A DNA stretch of 64,000 nt from Bradyrhizobium rifense (lineage in GTDB: Bacteria > Pseudomonadota > Alphaproteobacteria > Rhizobiales > Xanthobacteraceae). Both the position numbers and the translations under genes were made by a program. This document shows, piece after piece, positions 43,724-53,133 of the stretch. The notes beneath the pieces were generated by a model. It was given only the letters and a program-made list of their open reading frames with translations, ran no database searches and was not told the origin of the DNA. Positions within the stretch are counted from its first letter, which is position 1. Each line of letters begins with the position of its first letter. Location: contig NZ_VSSS01000050.1 of NCBI RefSeq assembly GCF_008123425.1, positions 1 through 64,000 of the forward strand. The letters are read 5' to 3'.

Positions 43724-45028
43724 ATGGCCACATCGAGAGACCAGGCTGCGCGCGTCCTTCGCCAGGAAGCGGTGGAGACGACGACGGCGGACGGTGAGGC
43801 TGCGACCGGGACACCTGCAGTCCTCGCCGAACAGCTACGGTCTCATGTGGCCGAAGAAACCAAGCGCCGCACCAATGAGGCGCCGGAGAAGCCTGTGACC
43901 GACCAGCCGGCCCCGACCGCACCCGCCGCCGCGCCGAAGTCGGGCAAGCGCAAATTCGTGATGATGGGTATCGGCCTCGTGCTGGCGCTCGCGGCGGCAA
44001 GCTATACCGGCTACTACACGCTGGTCGGCCGCTTCTACGTGTCCACCGACGACGCTTACGTCCGCGCCAACAACACCATGCTGGGCGCGCGCGTGGCTGG
44101 CCATATCTCCTCGATCCTGGCCGGCGACAACACGCTGGTGCATGCCGGCGACACCGTGCTGCGCATCGACGATGGCGACTACAAGATCGCCGTCGATGCT
44201 GCCGCGACCCGGATCGCGACCCAGCAGGCCACCATCGACCGCATCGGCCGCCAGATCGCGGCGCTCGACAGCCAGGTCGCGCAGGCGAAGGCGCAGCTCG
44301 TCTCTGCCGAGGCCGGCCTCAAGCGCGCCGATCTCGACTATGAGCGCCAGCAGGCGCTGAGCACCAAGGGCTTTGCCTCGCGCGCCACGTTCGAAACCGC
44401 GGAAGCCGGGCGCGACCAGGGCGCCGCCGCGGTCAAGGCCGCGCAGGCCGCCTACGACGTTGCCGTGAGCAATGTCGATGTCGCCAAGGCACAGCAGGCC
44501 GAAGCCCAGGCGCAGCTCGCCGAGCTCAAGACCACGCTCGCGAAGGCCGAGCGCGACCTCGCCTTCACGGCGGTGCGCGCGCCGATCGACGGCATCTTCT
44601 CCAACCGCCTCGTCAGCGCCGGCGACTTCGTTGCCGTCGGCCAGCGCCTCGGCAATGTCGTGCCGCTCGACGACGTCTATATCGACGCCAATTTCAAGGA
44701 AACGCAGCTCAAGCGCATCCGTCCCGGCCAACCGGTGATGATCAAGGTCGATGCCTACGGCATGCGCAAGTTCTCCGGCGTCGTCGACAGCATCGCGGCC
44801 GGCTCCGGCTCAGTGTTCACGCTGCTGCCGCCTGACAACGCCACCGGCAACTTCACCAAGATCGTGCAGCGCGTGCCGGTCCGCATTCGCGTGCCGAAGG
44901 CGGTTGCCAGGCAGAACCTGCTCCGCGCCGGCATGTCGGTCTACGCGACGGTCGACACCAACAAGGGTGCCGCCGACGCCGACAGCGAGATCGATCTCGA
45001 CGATCCCACCATGATCCATCCGCAGTAA
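43724..45028 (+). CDS. EmrA-like membrane fusion protein (HlyD family)
   Basis: 434 residues. A cytoplasmic N-terminal tail of about 75 residues with Pro/Ala/Thr, one membrane span (about 76-98), then the HlyD/EmrA adaptor: biotinyl-lipoyl halves (VAGHISSILAGDNTLVHAGD, VRAPIDGIFSNRLVSAGDFV) flank a coiled coil (about 160-270, rich in QQ/QA). It links the inner-membrane pump to an outer-membrane channel. Divergent from tetR and followed 28 bases later by the MFS gene, one operon. Confidence 0.92.
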   Translation: MATSRDQAARVLRQEAVETTTADGEAATGTPAVLAEQLRSHVAEETKRRTNEAPEKPVTDQPAPTAPAAAPKSGKRKFVMMGIGLVLALAAASYTGYYTLVGRFYVSTDDAYVRANNTMLGARVAGHISSILAGDNTLVHAGDTVLRIDDGDYKIAVDAAATRIATQQATIDRIGRQIAALDSQVAQAKAQLVSAEAGLKRADLDYERQQALSTKGFASRATFETAEAGRDQGAAAVKAAQAAYDVAVSNVDVAKAQQAEAQAQLAELKTTLAKAERDLAFTAVRAPIDGIFSNRLVSAGDFVAVGQRLGNVVPLDDVYIDANFKETQLKRIRPGQPVMIKVDAYGMRKFSGVVDSIAAGSGSVFTLLPPDNATGNFTKIVQRVPVRIRVPKAVARQNLLRAGMSVYATVDTNKGAADADSEIDLDDPTMIHPQ

Positions 45029-45056
45029 GCGCGACCCAGCGCTGCGAGGTCAGACC

Positions 45057-46643
45057 ATGGCGAACGCGACGACTGCTTCACCTGCCATGATGGCGGCCGC
45101 CGATTCTGAGCGCATCGCGCCGAAGCGGCTGATCGCCTTCATCATCATGGTGTTCGGGATGTTCATGTCGATCCTGGACATCCAGATCGTCTCGGCTTCC
45201 TTAAGCGAAATCCAGGCCGGCCTGTCGGCAAGCTCCAGCGAGGTCTCCTGGGTCCAGACCGCCTATCTGATCGCCGAAGTGATCGCGATCCCGCTCTCGG
45301 GATTTTTGTCGCGCGCCTTCGGCACGCGGCTGCTGTTTGCGATCTCGGCCGCCGGCTTTACGATTTCGAGCCTGCTCTGCGGCTTCGCCACGACCATCGA
45401 GGAGATGATCCTCTGGCGCGCGCTCCAGGGCTTTCTCGGCGCCGGCATGATCCCGACGGTGTTCGCCTCGGCCTACACCGTGTTCCCGCGTTCGAAATTC
45501 CACATCGTCGGTCCCATCATCGGGCTTGTTGCGACGCTGGCTCCCACGATCGGGCCGACGGTCGGCGGCTACATCACCGATCTGATGTCGTGGAACTGGC
45601 TGTTCTTTATCAACGTCGTGCCTGGCATCGCCATCACCCTCGGCGTGTGGGCGCTGGTCGATTTCGACGAGCCGCATTTCGAGCTGCTCGACCGTTTCGA
45701 CTGGTGGGGCCTGATCTTCATGGCCGGCTTCCTCGGCACGCTGGAATATGTGCTGGAAGAAGGTCCGCAATATGAATGGCTGCAGGACACCACGGTGGCG
45801 ATCTGCGCCTGGATCTGCGCCGCCTCGGCGATTGCCTTCTTCGTGCGCGTCTTCACCGCGGCCGAGCCGATCGTCGATTTGCGCACCTTCACCAACCGCA
45901 ATTTCGCGGTCGGCTCGACGCTGCAATTCTGCATCGGCATCGGCCTCTACGGCCTGACCTACATCTATCCGCGCTATCTCGCCGAGGTGCGTGGCTACAG
46001 CGCGCTGATGATCGGCGAGACCATGTTCGTCTCGGGCATCACCATGTTCCTGGTCGCGCCGCTGGTCGGGCGGCTGATGGCGAGCCTCGACATGCGCTAC
46101 ATGATCGCGTTCGGCCTGATCGTGTTCGCGATCGGCTCCTACCAGATGACCTGGATCACGCGCGACTTTGATTTCTACGAGCTCCTGATCCCGCAGATCC
46201 TGCGCGGCATCGGCATGATGTTCGCGATGGTGCCGACCAACAACATCGCGCTCGGCACGCTGCCGCCTGACAAGGTGAAGAATGCGAGCGGCCTGTTCAA
46301 CCTGATGCGCAATCTCGGCGGTGCAGTCGGGCTCGCCGTCATCAACACCGTGCTCAATGATCGCGCCGACCTGCACATCAGCCGCCTTCAGGAGCGTGTG
46401 CATTGGGGCAACGCCACCGCGACCGAAACCCTGACCATGCTCCAGCAGAAGTTCCAGGGGCTCGGCGACTCGACGCTGATGGCGATGAAGCAGCTCAGCC
46501 AGATCGTGCACCGCCAGGCCGTGGTGATGAGCTTTGGCGACGCGTTCTTCATTCTGACCTTGTTCTATCTGAGCCTCAGCCTCCTGGTCACGCTGTTGAA
46601 CAAGCCGGCTTCGCCGTTCGGCTCCGGCGGCGACGCGCATTAG
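45057..46643 (+). CDS. DHA2-family MFS multidrug exporter (EmrB/QacA-like)
   Basis: 528 residues, 14 predicted membrane segments. The start (FIIMVFGMFMSILDIQIVSASL) holds the D-I-Q/T-I-V motif of DHA2 transporters; WVQTAYLIAEVIAIPLSGFL is motif A-like, GAGMIPTVFASAY and APTIGPTVGGYI follow. It exports toxic compounds by proton antiport with the EmrA-like protein. Same operon as the MFP gene. Confidence 0.93.
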   Translation: MANATTASPAMMAAADSERIAPKRLIAFIIMVFGMFMSILDIQIVSASLSEIQAGLSASSSEVSWVQTAYLIAEVIAIPLSGFLSRAFGTRLLFAISAAGFTISSLLCGFATTIEEMILWRALQGFLGAGMIPTVFASAYTVFPRSKFHIVGPIIGLVATLAPTIGPTVGGYITDLMSWNWLFFINVVPGIAITLGVWALVDFDEPHFELLDRFDWWGLIFMAGFLGTLEYVLEEGPQYEWLQDTTVAICAWICAASAIAFFVRVFTAAEPIVDLRTFTNRNFAVGSTLQFCIGIGLYGLTYIYPRYLAEVRGYSALMIGETMFVSGITMFLVAPLVGRLMASLDMRYMIAFGLIVFAIGSYQMTWITRDFDFYELLIPQILRGIGMMFAMVPTNNIALGTLPPDKVKNASGLFNLMRNLGGAVGLAVINTVLNDRADLHISRLQERVHWGNATATETLTMLQQKFQGLGDSTLMAMKQLSQIVHRQAVVMSFGDAFFILTLFYLSLSLLVTLLNKPASPFGSGGDAH

Positions 46644-47023
46644 CGGTCACACATTCGGTGTCATCGCCCGGCTTGACCAGGCGTCCGGCGCACCAAAATG
46701 CAACACTCGTGCGTGAACTCGCGCGGGGCCCGTTGCAAATCGCGAATCACACATCTATAAAGCGCACCTCATTCAATCGAACCGGGGAGAGATTTGCATG
46801 ATTTCGTCGCATTCGCAGATCGCATTTCCGCGCTCGATGATGGTCTGGCTCGGTACGTTCTCGGCCTGTTAGAGGCCGCTTCCGCCAGCTTCGATTGGGC
46901 TTTTTTCCCCGATCGCTCCGCTTCCCAAGTCAAATTCAGTTTTAAGTGACGCCGTCTCGGCCCTCGCGGCTGGCCTGCGTCCATCGATGGAGCCGGCCCG
47001 CAGCAAAGCGGCCGGATGACGCC
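46644..47023. other. intergenic region with a short ORF and hairpin
   Basis: 380 bases between the MFS and ABC exporter genes. It contains the 24-codon ORF at 46798-46872; a weak hairpin GCCA...TGGGC followed by TTTTTT lies at about 46889-46910. No other gene seen. Confidence 0.6.
46798..46872 (+). CDS. 24-residue short ORF, possible leader peptide or microprotein
   Basis: ATG at 46798 with GGGGAGAG 8 bases upstream. The product (MISSHSQIAF..., ending LGTFSAC) is mildly hydrophobic and has one Trp and two Met in a row; it is followed by a weak hairpin with T-run. It may be a leader peptide for the downstream ABC exporter or a free microprotein. Weak support; no homologs known to me. Confidence 0.4.
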   Translation: MISSHSQIAFPRSMMVWLGTFSAC

Positions 47024-48823
47024 ATGACCGCTCTGTCAAAAAAGCCCGCGGCTATTCGTGTGGTCCTGCCCTTTGTGTTCCGGCACTGGCTGAATCAGCC
47101 GGGGCGCACGCTCGCCATTGCCGCCGGTCTGTTGGGGGCAACCGTCGCCGACCTGTTCATGCCGGTGTTTTCAGGACACCTGGTCGACGCGTTGACGCGT
47201 GGCCCGTCCGATCCTGCCGCCCGCCACGCCGCACTGGTGGCGTTGGGCGGCATCGTGGTGCTGGGCGCGGCCTCGATGGTGCTGCGCCTGACGGGCCTGC
47301 AAGTGATCGTGCCGTTCACGCTGAAGATCATGTCGGACGTGGCGCAGGACGCATTCCTGCGCGTGCAGCGCTTCTCGACCGACTGGCACGCCAACTCCTT
47401 CGCGGGCTCGACCGTGCGCAAGATCACGCGCGGCATGTGGGCGCTCGATCTGTTGAACGACACCATCCTGCTGGCGCTGCTGCCGTCGCTGGCCGTGCTG
47501 ATCGGATCGATGATCCTGCTCGGCGTGCACTGGGCTTCGCTCGGCGCAGTGATCGCGTTCGGCGCGGCTGCCTATGTCACGATGACGGTGCTGTTCTCGA
47601 CGCGCTATATCGCGCCGGCTGCGCGTGTCTCCAACGCCTGGGACACCAAGGTCGGCGGCACGCTGGCGGATGCGCTGACATGCAATGCGGTGGTGAAATC
47701 GTTCGGCGCGGAAGCGCGTGAGGATGCGCGGCTGGCCCGCGTCATCAAGCGCTGGCGCGTGCGGGTGCGGCGGACCTGGTTCCGCTACAACTACACCGCC
47801 ATGGCGCAGCTCTCGCTGCTGCTATGCCTGCGGGGGTCCGTGATCGGCGGCGCGGTGCTGCTGTGGCTGTACGGGCATGCCTCGCCCGGCGACGTCACCT
47901 ACGTGCTGACGAGCTACTACGTCATCCACGCCTATCTGCGTGACGTCGGCATGCACATCAACAACCTCCAGCGCTCGGTCAACGACATGGAGGAGCTGGT
48001 GGCGATCCATGACGAGCCGATCGGAATCGCCGATGCCGCGGACGCGCGGCCGATCGCGATCGAAGGCGGCGAGATCGTGTTCGACGACGTCACGTTCCAT
48101 TATGGCGGCCATCGCGCGCCGCTGTATGACGGCTTGTCGGTCAGGATCCGTGCCGGCGAGCGTGTCGGCCTCGTCGGTCGCTCCGGCTCCGGCAAGACGA
48201 CGTTCGTCAAGCTGGTGCAGCGGCTCTACGACGTCACCGGTGGCCGCGTGCTGATCGACGGGCAGGACATCGCCCTGGCCACGCAGCAATCGCTGCGCAG
48301 CCAGATCGCGATCGTGCAGCAGGACCCGATCCTGTTTCACCGCTCACTCGCCGAGAACATCGCCTATGGGCGGCCCGGCGCCAGCCTCGAGGCGATCGAG
48401 CAGGCGGCGCGGCTGGCGAATGCGCACGACTTCATCCTGCGCCTGCCGAAGGGCTACGGCACCTTGGTCGGCGAGCGCGGCGTGAAACTGTCGGGCGGCG
48501 AACGGCAGCGCGTGGCGCTGGCGCGCGCCTTCCTGGCCGATGCGCCGGTGCTGATCCTGGACGAGGCGACCTCGAGCCTCGATTCGGAATCGGAGGCACT
48601 GATCCAGCAGGCGATGGAGCGGCTGATGAAAGGCCGCACCTCGATCGTGATCGCGCACCGGCTGTCGACGGTGCGCAGCCTCGATCGCATCCTGGTGTTC
48701 GACCGCGGCGAGATCGTCGAGCAGGGCACGCATGCCATGCTCGCGGGCAAGCCTGGCGGAATCTATCGCAGCCTGTTCGAGCGCCAGGTGGTGGAGCTCG
48801 GGCATATCGCAGCAGCGGAATGA
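47024..48823 (+). CDS. ABC exporter with fused membrane and ATPase domains
   Basis: 599 residues. Six membrane segments (about 15-290) followed by the ATPase: Walker A GRSGSGKTT (about 388-396), Q-loop VQQDPILFH, signature LSGGERQRVALARAF, Walker B LILDEATSSLD and H-loop AHRLS. Half-transporter of the MsbA/lipid A-exporter-like group; probably exports a lipid, peptide or drug as a homodimer. Start at ATG 47024 (frame is open 26 codons more). Followed 55 bases later by the MATE gene. Confidence 0.92.
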   Translation: MTALSKKPAAIRVVLPFVFRHWLNQPGRTLAIAAGLLGATVADLFMPVFSGHLVDALTRGPSDPAARHAALVALGGIVVLGAASMVLRLTGLQVIVPFTLKIMSDVAQDAFLRVQRFSTDWHANSFAGSTVRKITRGMWALDLLNDTILLALLPSLAVLIGSMILLGVHWASLGAVIAFGAAAYVTMTVLFSTRYIAPAARVSNAWDTKVGGTLADALTCNAVVKSFGAEAREDARLARVIKRWRVRVRRTWFRYNYTAMAQLSLLLCLRGSVIGGAVLLWLYGHASPGDVTYVLTSYYVIHAYLRDVGMHINNLQRSVNDMEELVAIHDEPIGIADAADARPIAIEGGEIVFDDVTFHYGGHRAPLYDGLSVRIRAGERVGLVGRSGSGKTTFVKLVQRLYDVTGGRVLIDGQDIALATQQSLRSQIAIVQQDPILFHRSLAENIAYGRPGASLEAIEQAARLANAHDFILRLPKGYGTLVGERGVKLSGGERQRVALARAFLADAPVLILDEATSSLDSESEALIQQAMERLMKGRTSIVIAHRLSTVRSLDRILVFDRGEIVEQGTHAMLAGKPGGIYRSLFERQVVELGHIAAAE

Positions 48824-48878
48824 GGCGCGTGGCGGCAGGGCGAGAGCCCCGCCGTCACGTCGCCGAAGGTGGGATGAG

Positions 48879-50282
48879 ATGAAGGACCTGACGCGCGGCT
48901 CCATCGTGAGCCACATCCTGAGCATGGCGCCACCGATCGTGGTCGGCATGATCACGATCATGATCTGCCAGCTGGTCGACCTGTACTTCGTGTCCGGGCT
49001 CGGCGATGCGGCCGTGGCCGGCGTCGCTGCGGCCGGCAACGCCGGCTTCCTCGTCAACGCACTGATGCAGATGCTCGGTGTCGGCACGGTGGCGCTGGTC
49101 TCGCACGCCGTGGGCCGCAAGGATCGCGACGACGCCAATCTCGTGTTCAACCAGGCGGTCGTGCTGTCGGTGCTGTTCGGGCTGTTGACGCTGCTCGGCG
49201 GCTTTGCGCTGGCGCGCCCTTATATGCGCACGATTGCCGCCGATGAGGCCACCATCAATGCCGGCACCACCTATTTTCTCTGGTTCATGCCGGCGCTGGC
49301 GCTGCAATTCGTCACGCAGGTGATGGCGGCGGCGCTGCGGGCTACCGGCATCGTGCGGCCGAGCATGCTGGTGCAGGCGCTTGCGGTCATCATCAATATT
49401 GCGCTGGCGCCGGTCCTGATCACGGGCTGGGGCACCGGATATGCGCTCGGTGTCGCCGGGGCGGGCCTGGCGAGCACGATCGCCGTTTTCATCGGCGCGC
49501 TGATGCTGTTCTACTATTTTCGCAGGCTGAAGCGCTATGTCGCGTTCCATCCGGCGCAATGGCGTCCGCAACTCCGGCAATGGAGAAGGATCCTCAATGT
49601 CGGCGTGCCTGCGGGCGGTGAGTTCGTGATGATCTTCATCTTCATGGCGGCGATCTATTACGTGCTGCGCGATCTTGGTCCCGCGGCGCAGGCGGGCTTC
49701 GGCATCGGGACGCGCGTCGTGGGCCTGATCCAGATGCCGGCCCTTGCCGTCTCCCTGGCGGCAGGGCCCATTGTCGGCCAGAATTTCGGTGCGGGCAATT
49801 ACGAGCGAGTGCGGGAGACCTTCGTCAAGGCGGCGTTGATCGCGACCGTCGTGATGATCGCGCTGACGATCCTTGCGCAGCTCAAGCCCGGATTGCTGCT
49901 CGCCGGCTTCTCGAATGATCCGGAGACGATGAGCGTCGCGTTGCTGTTTCTGAAGATGATCTCGCTGAACATGGTGGCGCAGGGATTGATCTTCACCTGC
50001 TCCAGCATGTTCCAGGGCCTCGGCAACACCAAGCCGGTATTGTGGAGCTCGGCGACGCGCGTGCTCACCTACTCCTTGCCGGCGATCTGGCTCTCGACGC
50101 GGCCGGGCTTTCGGATCGAGTACGTCTGGTATCTGTCGAACGCGGCGACAACGCTGCAGGCGGTCCAGAGCCTGTGGTTGCTGCGCCGCGAGTTCAGGAA
50201 GCGGCTGGTGCCTCCGAAGGGGAAAGTTGCAGGACCGGCGAGCCCCGAGCCCGTCGTGCCGCTCGCACGCGAGCCCGCGTAA
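48879..50282 (+). CDS. MATE family efflux transporter
   Basis: 467 residues, 12 membrane segments in two similar halves. IVSHILSMAPPIVVGMITIM and NVGVPAGGEFVMIFIFMAAIYY start each half; DLYFVSGLGDAAVAGVA and QNFGAGNYERVRE are MATE landmarks. Exports cationic compounds using a sodium or proton gradient. It follows the ABC exporter on the same strand, with which it could share a transcript. Start ATG 48879, with GGTGGGA upstream. Confidence 0.92.
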   Translation: MKDLTRGSIVSHILSMAPPIVVGMITIMICQLVDLYFVSGLGDAAVAGVAAAGNAGFLVNALMQMLGVGTVALVSHAVGRKDRDDANLVFNQAVVLSVLFGLLTLLGGFALARPYMRTIAADEATINAGTTYFLWFMPALALQFVTQVMAAALRATGIVRPSMLVQALAVIINIALAPVLITGWGTGYALGVAGAGLASTIAVFIGALMLFYYFRRLKRYVAFHPAQWRPQLRQWRRILNVGVPAGGEFVMIFIFMAAIYYVLRDLGPAAQAGFGIGTRVVGLIQMPALAVSLAAGPIVGQNFGAGNYERVRETFVKAALIATVVMIALTILAQLKPGLLLAGFSNDPETMSVALLFLKMISLNMVAQGLIFTCSSMFQGLGNTKPVLWSSATRVLTYSLPAIWLSTRPGFRIEYVWYLSNAATTLQAVQSLWLLRREFRKRLVPPKGKVAGPASPEPVVPLAREPA

Positions 50283-50335
50283 CGACAGCATGTTTCATCC
50301 CTGCAGCACCGGCTCGTTTGCCGGGCTGCAGGTAG

Positions 50336-51082
50336 CTAGAGCGAGCCGATGCTGTTCCAGACCAGGGTGGCACCTGACAGGAACAGCAGGCCGAGCACGA
50401 CATCGCCGAAATGCTTGTCGCTCAGTGCGTGATAGACGCGCGCGCCGGCCCAGGCGCCGATCAGCGTGCCCGGGAATGCGACCATCGCGAGCCAGACCAC
50501 CTTGAACGCGACCAGGCCTGAGGCCGTCTGCAACACCAGCGCGGCGGCGAGCACCGTGAAATTGAAGAGCTGGAAGATGCCGCGCCGCTCGTGCTTGTTC
50601 CAGCCGCGGATGTTGGCCCACAGGATCGGCAGCGGCCCGGACAGCCCGGCGAGGCCGCCCAGAATACCGCCGGCAAATCCGATCGCACCGTCGGCGATGC
50701 GGCCGCCGAAGGTGATGGCGAGCGGCTTCTTGTTCAGGTACAGCGCGGTCGAGAAGATCAGCAGCAGCACGCCGACACTGAGCTTGAACACTTTTGGATC
50801 GGCGGAGGCGACCAGCATGGTCCCGAGCGGTACGCCGATCAATCCGCCGATCAGGAACGGCCACACCAGCGACAGGTCGAAGCTCTTCCACATCGAGGGC
50901 AGCGTCGAGGTCTGCGCGATCACCGAGCAGATCAGCACCAGGGGCACCGCGAGCGAGGGCGGCAGCACGTAGAGCCAGATGCCGAGCGCCATCAGCGCCG
51001 TGCCGAATCCTGCCAGCCCCGAGACGAAGCCGCCGGCCAGCGCGCCGAACAGGAGCAGCGCGTAAGTGAGCGTTTCCACCAA
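50336..51082 (-). CDS. TauE/SafE-family sulfite or sulfonate exporter
   Basis: 248 residues with about eight membrane segments; the family's repeated halves are visible as GALAGGFVSGLAGFGTALMA and GGILGGLAGLSGPLPILW. TauE/SafE proteins export sulfite, sulfoacetate or related anions. Whether sulfonate degradation genes are linked cannot be judged here. It is transcribed toward the MATE gene and is a single gene. Confidence 0.87.
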   Translation of the reverse strand: MVETLTYALLLFGALAGGFVSGLAGFGTALMALGIWLYVLPPSLAVPLVLICSVIAQTSTLPSMWKSFDLSLVWPFLIGGLIGVPLGTMLVASADPKVFKLSVGVLLLIFSTALYLNKKPLAITFGGRIADGAIGFAGGILGGLAGLSGPLPILWANIRGWNKHERRGIFQLFNFTVLAAALVLQTASGLVAFKVVWLAMVAFPGTLIGAWAGARVYHALSDKHFGDVVLGLLFLSGATLVWNSIGSL

Positions 51083-51189
51083 TGAATCCCTGCCGTTGCC
51101 GGCGATGCCCGAGCCGTGATCGCCTCATGGCGCATAGCACAGATGCGGCGCGGGTGGTCAATTTCAAAACCGCGCGCAAGCGTAATTCG

Positions 51190-52560
51190 TTAGACGATCT
51201 GCCTCGTGTCGGCGGGCTTGTGCAGCGCGCCGACGAGGATGCGCAGTGCCTCGGTCAATTCCGATCTGTTGCGCGCCGCGCCGAGTGAAACGCGCGCCGC
51301 ATGCGGCGAGGTTCCATCGACGGTGAAGGCGTCGTCGGCAACGATCGCGAGCCCGTTGCGCAGCAGATGCGCGGCGACGTCCGGTCGCCCCTCCGGCAGG
51401 TGCAGCCACAGATGATGCGCGGTCGGCTTCGCCTGGAACTGAAAACCCTTCAATGCGCGCTGCGCCAATTGCTGGCGTCCGACGGCCTCGTTGCGGATCG
51501 CGGTGATGATGCGGTCGGCGACGCCGGTCTCGAGCCAGTGCGTCACCAGCGCGACCATCAGCGGTGCCGGCATCTGCACGGTCGCCTGGAGATGGCCGCG
51601 CATCTGAAGCTGCGCGCCGCTGTCGGGCGCGAGCAGATAAGCGACGCGCAGCGCCGGAGCGATGCATTTCGACAGCGTCGTCGCAAGATAAGTCCGCTCC
51701 GGGATGAGGTTGGCGATCGGCGAGGCCGAGCGATCGAGCAGCCCGTAGGCGTCGTCCTCGATCAGCATCGTATCGGCGTCGCGGACGATTTTTGCGATCG
51801 CGCTGCGCCGCTCGGGGGCAAGGGTGGCCGTGGTTGGATTGTGCAACGTCGGAATCAGATAGACGGCCTTCGGCTTGTGCGTGCGGCAGGCCTTCGCCAG
51901 CGCATCGGGCAAAATTCCGCCGTCATCCATGGCGACGCCGACGAGCTTGACGCCGAGCTGCGCTGCTGCGGCCTTGATGCCGGGGAAGGTGATGGCTTCC
52001 GTCAGCACGACATCTCTGGGCCGCGCAAGATGGGCGAGCAGGTTGAACAGGATCGTCTGCGCGCCGGGAAAGATCACGAGCTTGTCGGCATGCGCATGCG
52101 GAACGCGCGTACGCATCCAGCGCGCGGCGACCTCGCGCTCATGCGCGCTGCCGCCGGGTGGCTGGTAATTCAGGAATGCGGTCAGGCCCGATTGCGCGCG
52201 AATGGCTTCGAGGCCGGCGATGATGCGCTCGTCGAGCTGCGCCTCGAGCGGATGCGGCGGTACGTTCATCGAGAGGTCGATCGCCACCGGATGCGGCAGG
52301 TCGACCGTGCGGCGTGCGCTGGTCTCCGACACGAACGATCCCTGTCCGACGCGGGCCTCCATGATGCCGCGGCGCCGCGCCTCGGTGTAGGCGCGAGTCA
52401 CCGTGGTCAGGTCGATGCCGAGCGCTTTGGCAAGCGCTCGCTGCGTCGGCAATTGCTGTCCCCGCACCAGCCGGCCGGCGGCGATGTCGGCCTCCATGGC
52501 CTCGACGATCCGCTGGTAGCGCGGCCCGCTCAGCTCCGAGATTGTAGGGGTCCAGTCCAT
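51190..52560 (-). CDS. MocR-family regulator (GntR HTH fused to PLP aminotransferase-like domain)
   Basis: 456 residues. Winged HTH of GntR type at about 10-75 (YQRIVEAMEADIAAGRLVRGQQLPTQ..., KALGIDLTTVTRAYTEARRRG), a linker, and an aminotransferase fold I domain with IPTLHNPTTATL, DDAYGLLD and the PLP lysine in TTLSKCIAPALR. MocR regulators sense PLP or amino-compound adducts. Start at ATG 52560 (52575 possible). Divergent to DUF983 gene; the spacer holds two direct repeats. Confidence 0.88.
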   Translation of the reverse strand: MDWTPTISELSGPRYQRIVEAMEADIAAGRLVRGQQLPTQRALAKALGIDLTTVTRAYTEARRRGIMEARVGQGSFVSETSARRTVDLPHPVAIDLSMNVPPHPLEAQLDERIIAGLEAIRAQSGLTAFLNYQPPGGSAHEREVAARWMRTRVPHAHADKLVIFPGAQTILFNLLAHLARPRDVVLTEAITFPGIKAAAAQLGVKLVGVAMDDGGILPDALAKACRTHKPKAVYLIPTLHNPTTATLAPERRSAIAKIVRDADTMLIEDDAYGLLDRSASPIANLIPERTYLATTLSKCIAPALRVAYLLAPDSGAQLQMRGHLQATVQMPAPLMVALVTHWLETGVADRIITAIRNEAVGRQQLAQRALKGFQFQAKPTAHHLWLHLPEGRPDVAAHLLRNGLAIVADDAFTVDGTSPHAARVSLGAARNRSELTEALRILVGALHKPADTRQIV

Positions 52561-52585
52561 GCAATTTAGGCCCATATCCTTTGAA

Positions 52586-52615
52586 TGTATGGATAAAAGA
52601 TATTATTGTATGGAT
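52586..52615. promoter_or_regulatory. pair of direct repeats TGTATGGAT, possible MocR operator
   Basis: TGTATGGAT at 52586-52594 and again at 52607-52615, exactly 21 bases apart (two helix turns), in the divergent spacer between the MocR gene and the DUF983 gene. MocR regulators typically bind direct repeats. Confidence 0.6.
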
Positions 52616-52639
52616 CATCAAAACGGAAGAGGTGTCGTC

Positions 52640-53071
52640 ATGGCGACCGGTTCAGTTTCTCTTGCAAAGGCGATGTGGCGCGGTTTTCGCGGCAAGTGCC
52701 CGAACTGCGGTGAAGGGCATATGTTCGGCCATTTCCTCAAGGTCGCCGACCGCTGCGATCATTGCGGCGAAGAGTTGTTTCACCAGCGCGCCGATGATTT
52801 CCCGGCCTATCTGGTGATGGTCGTGGTCGGCCATCTCGTGGTGCCGGCGATCCTCGCGGTCGAGACCGTTTACGCGCCGCCGGTCTGGCTGCAACTGTCC
52901 GTGTGGTTGCCGGCGACGTTGTTTGCTTCGCTCGCGCTGCTGCAACCGACCAAGGGCGCCATCGTCGGCCTGCAATGGCAGATCGGGATGCACGGCTTTG
53001 AGGCGAGCAAGCTACGGCGGGAAACCGGTCAGCTTGCGCCCGTGCTGGTGAAGGCGCCGCGCGTGGCTTGA
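52640..53071 (+). CDS. DUF983 family membrane protein
   Basis: 143 residues. An N-terminal zinc ribbon with Cys20-x2-Cys23 (CPNCGEGHMF) and Cys39-x2-Cys42 (CDHCGEEL) precedes two membrane segments (about 61-82 and 88-110). This is the DUF983 pattern, often near cytochrome oxidase genes or alone. Function unknown; proposed roles in assembly of respiratory complexes are unproven. Start at ATG 52640 with GAGG 8 bases upstream; earlier ATGs fall in the operator region. Confidence 0.87.
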   Translation: MATGSVSLAKAMWRGFRGKCPNCGEGHMFGHFLKVADRCDHCGEELFHQRADDFPAYLVMVVVGHLVVPAILAVETVYAPPVWLQLSVWLPATLFASLALLQPTKGAIVGLQWQIGMHGFEASKLRRETGQLAPVLVKAPRVA

Positions 53072-53133
53072 CGCCAGGCGGCGTTTACATCGCACGGCTG
53101 CCCGCTACACTCCATCGTATCAAAACAAGAACG

